Shown: positions 42,608 to 51,483 of the stretch, piece by piece
Position numbering within the stretch: the stretch's first letter is position 1
How the letters are laid out: every line of letters starts with the position of its first letter
NCBI GenBank assembly: GCA_022559845.1
Contig: CM040128.1
Location: forward strand, 181,022,691 to 181,086,690
From: Amorphophallus konjac
Lineage: Eukaryota > Streptophyta > Magnoliopsida > Alismatales > Araceae
DNA: 64,000 nt
Reading direction: 5' to 3'
Program-made: the position numbers and the translations under genes
Notes under the pieces: model-generated
The model's input: the letters and a program-made list of their open reading frames with translations, nothing else
What the model was told of the DNA's origin: nothing
The model's database searches: none

Positions 42608-44077
42608 GTGCCCCTCCCCTTCTTTCACACCACGATCCAATCCTACTATGAGGTAGAGGGTTGGGATGATCTCCTCAAGGGTCTAGAGTGGCAATTAGAC
42701 TTGACTTGCTTGTTGACCCTAGGGGCGGACCGACCCAAGAGCCTTGACCTCATCCACCCATGCGTCGGGTCTATCACCTCGGTTTGCACTGCTGGTTGCT
42801 ACACTAGCGACCTCCTTTTCCTTCTCCCCATGGTGGAAGAACCCATCTCGGTCCACTCCCATACCATTGAGATCCCAAGGACATTGGCCAACCCACCCAC
42901 TCACTACACCTGCCCAATCATTCCAATAGATGAGGATGACCCACCTTGTGAAGACCTTGAAGACATAGAGCACTTCTCCCTAGGAAGCCCAATCCACGAC
43001 CCCTTTGATCCCTTCCAATGGGAGCTTAGTTACCCATGTGACCCACCCACCTTACCCATAACCCACCTTTCCCTACCCCAACCAACCACGTTGGACCAAG
43101 TCCACCTCTTCCAAGACTCGGACCACACCAAGGGAACCATCGCCATAGGCAACATACGCCTAGGAAGCAAGGGAGAGCCCCTCTCCATAATGCCCACCTT
43201 CCTAGATCCCTTCGACCCTTTCACATGGAAGTTCAAAGGCCGTCCCACACTCATACACATGGAAGCCATCTTTGGGATAGGAGTGCATAAGTCTTGGCAC
43301 AACACACCACTTGGCATGATTAGAAAGTCGGGTCCATTCATTGACATCACCCACATGTCAAGTCGGAAGCATGAGCGGTCCCTATTTGGGTATAACGGTC
43401 CTCCCCAATTCAGCATTGGTCTTATGTATGATCGGAGCCTTCATGGATGTCTGGGTCCTCCGGCTTTCATCACACCCATGCATAAGCGGGACACCTATGG
43501 CTGCCCCGATCCTCCCAAATCATTCAAAGTCTTCATAACATCAATGCACGATAGGTTTATATGTGGTTGTCATGGACCACCTTTGCATACCACACATTTC
43601 TCACTCACATTGCATCATAGTGCATGGCATATGCATCCAAGCAAGCATCAAGCAACGAGCGGTGAAATTTACAAGAAGCAGGCAAAAGCTCGTAAGCGCC
43701 GGTTGGAATTCCAAGTAGGCAACCTAGTGATGGTGACTTTGGAGTGGCTCTACCCTAGGGTCATCTCCACATCGAGGGCACGAGGACTTGGACCATCCCA
43801 AGTTCCGAGTGGCTTTGGCAACCCGGCTTACGGGTTGGACTTATCGATGGGTTTTGGGATTCACCCCATTTCTCACGTGGCGGACCCGGCACCCTCTAAG
43901 GGCACCGCGGTGGATCCCATTGAGAGCTTCGAGCCTACTCCTACCTTTGTGAGTGACACCTCGGAGAGTTTCCACAAATCAGCATGTGAGTCCGACGTGT
44001 GCACATGGAGGCAATACTGGACAAGCAAGATGTCATCACCAGCAAGAGGGTGTGTCCGAGCAACCTTAAGAAGCTGA
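42608..44077 (+). CDS. Unknown 489-codon frame with internal peptide repeats, integrase-tail end
   Basis: This frame stays in register with gag after a single stop and is open for 489 codons. I do not recognise its first 350 residues. They hold a duplicated DPFDPF-W motif (around residues 140 and 200). Four imperfect repeats follow, around residues 255-345, each with Met, a basic pair, Gly-Tyr/Cys and Gly-Pro-Pro or Asp-Pro-Pro (for example MYDRSLHGCLGPP and MHDRFICGCHGPP). From about residue 370 it turns into a decayed integrase C-terminus (EFQVGNLVMVTLEW, HISHVAD-like end). It therefore looks like a filler protein that replaced RT to integrase. It could also be an accidental open frame in low-GC-skewed sequence. 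Confidence 0.55.
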   Translation: MPLPFFHTTIQSYYEVEGWDDLLKGLEWQLDLTCLLTLGADRPKSLDLIHPCVGSITSVCTAGCYTSDLLFLLPMVEEPISVHSHTIEIPRTLANPPTHYTCPIIPIDEDDPPCEDLEDIEHFSLGSPIHDPFDPFQWELSYPCDPPTLPITHLSLPQPTTLDQVHLFQDSDHTKGTIAIGNIRLGSKGEPLSIMPTFLDPFDPFTWKFKGRPTLIHMEAIFGIGVHKSWHNTPLGMIRKSGPFIDITHMSSRKHERSLFGYNGPPQFSIGLMYDRSLHGCLGPPAFITPMHKRDTYGCPDPPKSFKVFITSMHDRFICGCHGPPLHTTHFSLTLHHSAWHMHPSKHQATSGEIYKKQAKARKRRLEFQVGNLVMVTLEWLYPRVISTSRARGLGPSQVPSGFGNPAYGLDLSMGFGIHPISHVADPAPSKGTAVDPIESFEPTPTFVSDTSESFHKSACESDVCTWRQYWTSKMSSPARGCVRATLRS

Positions 44078-44207
44078 AGGGATGTCCCCCGGCTATGGAC
44101 GCAGGGTTGAGTTCGGAGATCGTGGCTCGCCTGGAGCTGCATTGGGTGTGCCATATCCCCTGTGAACCCATACTCGATGGGGTCGAGTTCTCTCCACCCC
44201 GGGGGTA
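43985..44207 (+). pseudogene. Remnant of chromodomain and 3' untranslated end
   Basis: In a frame shifted from the preceding one, HMEAILDKQDVITSKRV at about 43999 resembles the first strand and helix of a chromodomain, but the aromatic cage residues that should follow are not visible. A CCCCGGGGGTA tract at 44197-44207 borders the 3' LTR and is the likely polypurine tract. Confidence 0.5.
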
Positions 44208-46577
44208 TGATGGGGGCATCACTTATCCCTCCACATTTTGCGAAGCTCTGATGGATTGTCGGTTTGCGCCATTGTGTTCTCCACATTTTTCTAACTCAAT
44301 CCATGTAATTTTCATATTTTATTTGAGTCATAAACTATGTAATTTTCCCTTTATTTGAGTCTGGTACCTAGGTATAAGGGTCATTTAACTAAGTCTTGAG
44401 TCATGTGGTTAATTAAGTAGTCTAATGGGCCCAACTAATGGGCTAGGCCCAAGGGTGCCCCTCCCTGGTCTGTCTGGTCATTGTGTCAATTGTCAAGGGT
44501 CAGTATGGTCATGTGAAAAGTCCAGTCCTTATAAATACCCCCCTTCACCCCCTCATTTGTAATCTTTTGGTCCATCAAAAAAAATGAATGAATTTTAGTG
44601 TAATTGGAGTGGATTATCCATATTTCTCTCCCTCTCTCTAAGGGGTGGATTCCCCTCTCTCTCATATCTCTCTCTCTAAGGGGGGCACCCCCTTTCTCTC
44701 TCCTTTCCTCCCAACCACTTTCTCTCTCCCTCCCTCCTCCATTAAAGCAACTCTAACTCTCCACAACCCCTCTCTTTACTCCACCCTATCCCCAAGGTAG
44801 CCTCCACCTATCCTCACTCCACCCTCCAACCACCAACCACCCACTCCCCTTCCCCAAGCACCTCTCTCATCTCCCAAGGGAGAATTTCCCACTCCCCAAG
44901 CATCCTTTCCCTTCCCCACACACCTTTTCCCATCCCTAAGACCAGAAATTAATCCCTCCCTTAAACCCATTTTCAAATACTTCTTCCATATCTTCCTCCC
45001 AACACCAAATTCGCAGCTTCCTCTCCCTCCACCTGCTAGACCACCCTCCAGCCCCCATTCTGCCACTCCCTCACATTGAATCACCCCCCCCCAGACCCCC
45101 TCACAGCCAGGGTTCGCCCCACACTCATCCACCCCCATTTTGCCCCTCTCCTACTCCATTTCCCATCGGCAAGTTGTAGACCCTGCCTCAATTTGCAGGC
45201 AGCAAAGGAGCGCCCACTTGCAGAGACTACCACGTCATCACCAAGAAGCTTCAGAGAGCGTACCATATACCGGTGGAATCGTCATCTAGTCAGCTTTGCA
45301 ACAATAGCAGCCCCGCCGCCGTCTGACTTCGTAGCTGCCCGGAGACGCAAATCTCGATGACCTACGCAGCTCCTCCCAGGTAGACAACCAAAGAAGGATT
45401 GCAGAGGCTCCCACAGTCTGATTCCTATGATTCTTGGAGCACCACTTGGCTGAGAGCTTCCCCTACAAGTCCTCTGTCATCTCCAAGAAGCAGAGCGAAT
45501 TTAGGACCTCGGCATCAAAAGTTCCAAATTTTCTCCCTCCGGTGCGCTGATCAGTTTCCTCTGGAACCAATCAGATACCCTGGCACTGTTCGGGTCCTCA
45601 TCATCTGCTCTGACCTCCTCAGGTGTCCCCGCTGGTCTTCGATCGAAGAGGACTCAACCAAGAATCCAACGAACCTAGCCACACCTAAATCAGAGCTCGG
45701 GAGCATCCGTGGCGGCCACATCTTCCTACTGCAGAGGTGCAGAAGCTACCAGAACCAGCAAACAGAGACCCTGTTCGTGCCTCTGCCCCGACCAACGCCG
45801 TCAACCAGAAATTCCCCAAAAATTCTGACGACCTCCTGGGCCAACCTCGGAGGATTTGGAGCTGGTTTCTTCCACAGCGGACTTCGGGAGAGCCCGAAGC
45901 GGAGCCGACGTCGACTGCCTATCAAGCTGTTCCATAGCGGGTAGAACCGCACACTTCAGCTTCTAGCGTTGTTTTCCCCACCCCGCCTGGCCGGCTGACC
46001 GCCCCTCCCTGCGTGGAGGTAAGTTTTGGTTGTAAAACTAATCCCCACCCCTAGTCCAACCCCTTTGGAAGGGGCATAGTGCATGTAAATTGAAAATTTC
46101 AGGTTCGAGCTACACCAACGCGGCGTGCGGGTGCATACCCACGCCTCCCCGCCCGCCCTCGTCTCCGACCGGAATCGGTGTATTCACGCCGATCAGGTGG
46201 GCTTCAGAACACTTCTCACTGCTGGCATTTAATTGCTTAGTTTAGTATTGCATTTGGTTGCTCCGTCGGCGGTGAGAGAGTGCCCGGTCCCAAATTGCTA
46301 ATATGTGAGTGTCCACCGCGGGTGAGTTATGAGCGAGATCAATTTACCCACGCCCTCGACGTGCTGACCGCCCATGAATTTGGGCAACCCCTGACCCTTA
46401 GGGGTCCTCCCCAAGCCAGCCATACCCTTGAAAAACTCTAGGTCCAACCTTGGACCCTCACCCCATCGACGGTCCACCTATGGACCCGGGTGTGCGCGAC
46501 GCGGGTGAACCCGCTTGAGTGAATCCGCCGATCGGTTTGGTTGCTTGCGAATTTAGGTCCAAGGTGGTGTCACATCA
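44208..46577 (+). repeat. 3' LTR of chromovirus derivative
   Basis: Pairs with 38871-41218 and ends CATCA, followed by TTCCC. A 181-codon open frame inside it (45399-45944) has no domain and is broken in the other LTR, so I do not call it a gene. Confidence 0.92.
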
Positions 46578-46582
46578 TTCCC
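46578..46582. repeat. Target-site duplication TTCCC (right)
   Basis: Copy of 38866-38870. Confidence 0.85.
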
Positions 46583-48641
46583 TCTTGGTAGTTACATGTC
46601 ATGGGTCAATCTTGATTGTTTGATTGCATGTGGGAAAACTTGAATTACAACTTTTAGTTCAAATATGTTGCATGCATATTCAAAGAACTGCATACACATG
46701 TGTTTGCATATATTTGTAAATTACATAACATTCTATGGTTCATGTCTTAATTTGATGAACTTGCCTTTCAAATGAGGATCAATTGCATACATTGAGTCTG
46801 CATAAGCTCTCATGCATTGTCTTGCACAATTTTGGAAAACCTGCTTCTCATATTAGAATGCATTACATCTTTCATGAATCACCATTGCATGATTGCATTT
46901 CATGCATATTGTAATTCTCCATTGTGTGTTTGCATGTTGTATATGCAATTCAATCCAATGTCATTGTCAAAGGTACTGCTAACCCCCAGGGACCCAAGAA
47001 AGCTTGGGTACTCAAATCTACAAAATGAGAACTTTGGTTGCAGGAGTGCCTTGAGGACAATGAAGAAATTGAGGAAAACAAGGGTCTCTCAAGGCAAAGG
47101 TAAGAAAACAAAAATATAAAATCAGCCTTTATGAAATGCTGGCCTTCATGAGTACCTTATGGACTAGATGTTAATCCTCCTGTAACAAGTATTGATTCTT
47201 AATGAAGGTATTATTGTTGCTCCATTCTACTACGTTAAAAATGTTTGAATGGCTTGAATATTCTTCAATTGGAAGTGCATGATCATATTGAAATTATCTG
47301 AAATCTGGTATCTCAAATGGTGTGTAGTGGAAGGGTGGATTACATCCACCTGGACACTCTCATTATGTGTGAGTAGGGTCTTCGGACCTACATCTCCGCC
47401 TCATACTAGAACTTGAGAAATATGACTGGCTTGTGAATGGGCTTTTAAACTCCTGAAGTGTCACTGAAAATCTATTTTTGAAAAGTTTCTAAAAACAATT
47501 GGACTACATTGCATGTTTCAGATTGTTTCTGCACACTTGTACACATAGGTCATGAGATGCAGAATTATTCTTAATGTCTTTTGATGCACCTACTGAGGGG
47601 GAGTTATTGGATGAATGACCTGCAACTATGATACAAATTAGTTTTCTTTTGGAAGATCATCCTATGTTAATTGCTCAAGCTGACTTGTTCAAATTGTCTG
47701 CAAATTGATCCTTGAATATGTTGAAATACTGAAAATGGATTTCTAAAATTCTATCACTGTCTGCTCTGAAGGTGTCGACCCCAAGTGTCGACCCTTATTG
47801 AGTCATGGATCTGTTTTAGATTTTCAAAATCGTTAGTTCATCATATGAATCTTAATGCTTTCTTGTGCAATCAGTCATAATGTTCAGGCCACTAGGAGTG
47901 TAAATCAAGTTGCTGCATCTTGCACTGCATTCACATAGAGGTTATGGGCTGCATACCTCTCCATCACTGCATCACTGAATTCTTCTGAAGACCAAGCTTT
48001 AGAAGTCATGCATAAGGTACATTTAGATCAATCAAAGAAAATCTAAACCCTTGCACTTTGCAATGCATTTAGAACATTCAAGTGAAACCTGAAATTTTGT
48101 ATCCATACTGTATTTTGCATTGCATACTGTATGTTTTCCCACTGTGTGCTTACATGTAAGTATATGTTAATCAAACCCCTGTCCTTGGAACTTCTAAGAC
48201 CTCATATTACTTATTAAATAATTCTGCATTTGAGTCATCACTGGTGTGTCTCATGTCACACACTCAGGGGGAGTAAATATTTGATAAGTGCATCTATGTA
48301 GGGGGAGTTGCATTATCATGTGTTTAAGAAAATTTTTGGTATACATGCTAAATTAAATTCACACACTTCATGCACAAATTGTGAAAATGAGTGTTAAACA
48401 TAAGGATATAGGAATTTCTTTTCAACACTCTAGAGAAATTCAACTTGTTGCATGAATGTTGAAGAGGCAGTTAAGAAAAAAGTTACCTGCCTCATTTGAA
48501 ATGAATTGAGAAAATGAAAGGTAGAGCAATGCTCAGTCTCACTAAGTAAATTAGATGCACGTCACCTGAGATGTGATGTGGTTTATCTCTGAAAAGTGTT
48601 ATGCTGAAGTACCTCTGCTCAAAATGAAGTGAAATGGTCAA
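46583..48641 (+). other. S2 noncoding region with a second gag C-terminal remnant
   Basis: The piece 46969-47028 reads QGPKKAWVLKSTK then TGA, the same gag end already seen at 38690-38731. S2 therefore carries this end twice, by duplication or by fusion of two relatives. The rest is noncoding and has one copy (47328-47417) of the conserved 90-base block seen twice in S1. It also has purine tracts near 47597, 48267 and 48300 that match S1 at 12660-12680. GTCAA at 48637-48641 is the left target duplication of S3. Confidence 0.7.
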
Positions 48642-48646
48642 TGTTG

Positions 48647-49180
48647 GATTTTCCAGGGTCTCCCTTGTGATTTGTTGCTCCACGTGGGGTATGGGACCCA
48701 CGTGGTGCATCGGCGCTTGACACCCAACCCGCCGCATGGATTATGGGGTCCATGTGTGAAGCCCCTCATGTCCACCCACAGCATGATAGTGTGGGGTTCT
48801 GCGCTGCCATAAGGAAATAAGGTTCCGCCTTCGCTACCAGCTCGAGCTTTTAGCGCAACGGTAGGGGCTTGATCCTATAAACTGGTATCCGACTGAGGTC
48901 GCGGGTTCAAATCCCCCGGGTGTTGCTGGGGGGGTGATTGTTGGATTTTTCAACGTCTCCCTTGTGATTTGTTGCTCCAAGTGGGGTATGGGACCCACGT
49001 GGTGCATCGGCGCTTGACAGCCCAACCCGCCGCATGGATTATGGGGTCCATGTGCGAAGCCCCTCATGTCCACCCACAGCACGATAGTGTGGGGTTCTGC
49101 GCTGCCATAAGAAAATAAGGTTCCGCCTTCACTACCAGCTCGGGCTTTTAGCGCAACGGTAGGGGCTTGATCCTATAAAC
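48647..49180 (+). repeat. Tandem tRNA-like repeat (SINE- or TRIM-like) in S3 LTR
   Basis: A unit of 297 bases is repeated 1.8 times (48642-48938, then 48939-49180). Inside the first copy is a pol III-type pair: an A box, TAGCGCAACGGTAGG, at about 48851, and a B box, GGTTCAAATCC, at 48904-48914. The second copy stops before the B box. Seen as LTR-like repeats, the 56 bases between them start with TGGTATCC (primer-site-like) and end with CTGGGGGGGTGAT (purine tract), which would suit a tiny TRIM element. I cannot decide between the two readings. Confidence 0.6.
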
Positions 49181-49415
49181 ATGTCCTTGTGGTTTTGATG
49201 ATAGCAAACACTATAAGTCATCATGTGTTTGCATGAAAGATTGAATGATGATAACATAAGACATTGCTTATGAATATGGTTTTCATATGTTATGTTGCAT
49301 AGAACTTCATCAGAGTGCATGCACACTTTGCATTTCATCATACAGGTTGTAGGCACACACATATCTTCCTTTGCATATGTAGAGGGTCCATGCATGTCAC
49401 TGATCATGTACATCT

Positions 49416-50113
49416 AGGTCGGTGCAAGGTATGCTTTGCGCGCACCAAGTTTGTGCATTCCCTTGGCCACTCATACACAAGGTCGGTGCATATAGTTTGC
49501 TGCGAGCATAAGATCGGTGCACGTTTTCTTGAGTATCTATGAAGTTGGTGCAAGTTTTGCCTTCGTGAAGTTTTGCCTCGATGCAGATTCTATCATTAGA
49601 CATATTGTAGTCAGTGCAAGTTTTTGTCTACTATACATGTAGTCAGTGCAGACTCTACTTTATGCTACATATGTAGTCTGTGCATCTTTCTGCCCTACAA
49701 CCATAGTAGGTCTGTGCATACTTGGCTCAGGCAGATTGAGGTCTGCGCAAGTCTCGCATGTGCATAACTAAATCAGTGCAAGTCCTGTTTTGAGCTAACA
49801 AAGTCGGTGCATTCATTGCTTATGCACACACGTAGTCTGTGTGTCACTTAGCTCTGCACTCATATTAAGTCTGTGCAATGACTATATAAGTCTCTGCATG
49901 GTTGTTTTGTTGGCACTTAGAGTATGTGCAGATCTATTCATATGCTATCTAGTCTGTACATACTAATCACTATAAGGTCTGAGCATGCTATGCTCATTGT
50001 ATATAAGTCAATGCAATCTTTGGTCCTTGCACATACAAGGTCTGTGCATGATATGTTTATGACACTTTGGGTTTGTGCATCCTTGGTATCCTGCACTTAC
50101 AAAGTCTGTACAC
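49416..50113. repeat. Degenerate 31-base-period array with AGTCNGTGCA core
   Basis: About 23 copies of a core such as GTCGGTGCA or GTCTGTGCA recur every 29-36 bases. The sequence between cores is not conserved from unit to unit. The same array is in the 3' LTR at 56602-57300. Confidence 0.88.
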
Positions 50114-50226
50114 ATTTTTCATATACCTGACTACCCGTTATATATTCTAACATATTAACAGGACAACTGTTCGTGACCTTTAAGGAGGGCACGTGATCCA
50201 AGGCTAATTGTCCCTGAAAAGAGCTG

Positions 50227-50266
50227 CCACGTGGAAAGCTACAATGCTCAGAATCTGACACGTGGC
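50227..50266 (+). promoter_or_regulatory. Two G-box/ABRE-like motifs in S3 U3
   Basis: CCACGTGG (50227-50234) and ACACGTGGC (50258-50266) lie about 85-120 bases upstream of the TATA box. Both are kept in the 3' LTR (57413-57420 and 57444-57452). Confidence 0.6.
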
Positions 50267-50348
50267 TAAGAGCTTCCAGAAATCTCTTGGTGGGAGTGTT
50301 CCCTCCATACACCCAATGCGTGAGCTCATGGGTCCCAGGCTGAAGCCG

Positions 50349-50355
50349 TATAAAA
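50349..50355 (+). promoter_or_regulatory. TATA box of S3 LTR
   Basis: TATAAAA in GCCGTATAAAATCTCTC, the same as 57535-57541 in the 3' LTR. Confidence 0.7.
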
Positions 50356-50762
50356 TCTCTCTCCTGCGATCAAAGAAAGGGGCGAACCTGGAACGAATAA
50401 AAAAAATCAGAGGAAGAGCAGAGCGTGAGAAAAAAAAGAACCAGAAAGATCTAGAGCTAGCACGATCCAGAGAGGAAGAGGAAGAAGGAGAAAGAGAGCT
50501 TTTGAGAGCAGAGATCGAGAGAAGAAAAGAGAGAATAGCAGAGAGGGAAAAGAAGCAGAAGAAGAGGAAGAAAGAAAGAGAGTGAAGAAAGAGCTCGAGG
50601 AGAAGAAGATAGATGAATTTCCTGAAAGATTAGTTCCACTGGAATCTGGATCAAATCCAGGCCAGTCAGCTCCCTGAGAGCCACATCTGTGTTGCTATCA
50701 TTTATAGCTTTCAGTTACTGTGTTTCCTTTGTTCTTCTTGTTTTTCTTTTGTACCTTTATTC

Positions 50763-50963
50763 AAGCTGTTAGTCAGCGGAGCAAGCTGTGTTGCTCAGCG
50801 GTTGCAGAGGAGGATTCCTCTGGTTGGCTAAGCTGTATTGCCCAGCGGGTCAAACTATTAGGCAGCGGATGGCTAAGCTGTACTACCCAGCGGAAGCAAG
50901 CTGCGATGCTCAACGGTTGTAGGCAAGCTGTGAGGCCCAGTGGTTTAAGCTGTGTATCAGCGG
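50763..50963. repeat. AAGCTGT...CAGCGG short tandem array
   Basis: About eight units of 20-30 bases, each with AAGCTGT, then a short spacer, then CCAGCGG or CTCAGCGG. It lies in the untranslated leader part of the LTR and recurs at 57950-58150. Confidence 0.8.
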
Positions 50964-51343
50964 AATCCACACTCAAGTTTGAGTGTGGGGTGAACATAGG
51001 TTTGCAGACCGAACCACCTAAAAATCTCTTGTCTCCATGGTTTGATTTCTTATCTAATTGTCTATAGATGAATGGCTAGGAGCGTTTCATTTGAGTATTC
51101 TATCCGAATGCTTTAAGGCACAGGATGTTCTTATTTGACTCTGTCTACGGACTAGACTTGGTTAGGTGTCTACATCTTAGCAGTCCAACTGATTGACCAA
51201 GTGCTTCTTTGAATCTCTTATTTGGAAGAGCTCAATTGATTTCTATTCCGTAACTCTGCTTGCTTTAAGTGTTAATTGGGCGAAGTTTTAAAGGGGAGAT
51301 TTATTCACCCCCCTCTGAATCCGGCCCTAGCTTACCCATCAAT

Positions 51344-51355
51344 TGGTATCAGAGC
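51344..51355 (+). promoter_or_regulatory. Primer-binding site of S3, initiator Met-tRNA type
   Basis: TGGTATCAGAGC two bases after the LTR end. Confidence 0.9.
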
Positions 51356-51483
51356 GGGTGTCTGCATAGAGGGTCCAACGACCTGTAGATCCGATCTGTA
51401 ATTAGATTTGGTGCGATCTGAGTGATTCGTCTGCTTGCGTTAATTGATCTAATCTTTATTTAGATTTCTGATCTTGTCTAAGC

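Larger units (their letters stand above)
38871..46577 (+). mobile_element. Pol-less chromovirus derivative with chimeric ORF
   Basis: Two LTRs of about 2.35 kb (38871-41218 and 44208-46577) have TGATG/CATCA ends and TTCCC target duplications. The internal part is only 3 kb. It has a Gypsy-type gag, then an unusual open frame, then a degraded integrase tail and chromodomain start. RT, RNase H and the integrase core are gone. It is thus a non-autonomous member of a chromovirus family, and the remaining tail links it to the Tekay/Del branch. Confidence 0.85.
49181..51341 (+). repeat. S3 5' LTR (after the interruption)
   Basis: Matches 56368-58528 closely. It contains a 31-base-period array (49416-50113), two CACGTG motifs (50227-50234, 50258-50266), a TATA box (50349-50355), an AG-rich leader (50395-50610), a CAGCGG array (50763-50963) and the end CCCATCA. 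Confidence 0.92.

Noticed and set aside
45399..45944. 181-codon open frame in the chromovirus-derivative 3' LTR
   Set aside because: It lies wholly inside an LTR, the matching stretch of the 5' LTR is not open, and no motif is visible.
48838..48925. Possible functional tRNA gene with A and B boxes
   Set aside because: The ends do not pair into an acceptor stem and the second copy is cut before the B box. It fits a tRNA-derived repeat better.
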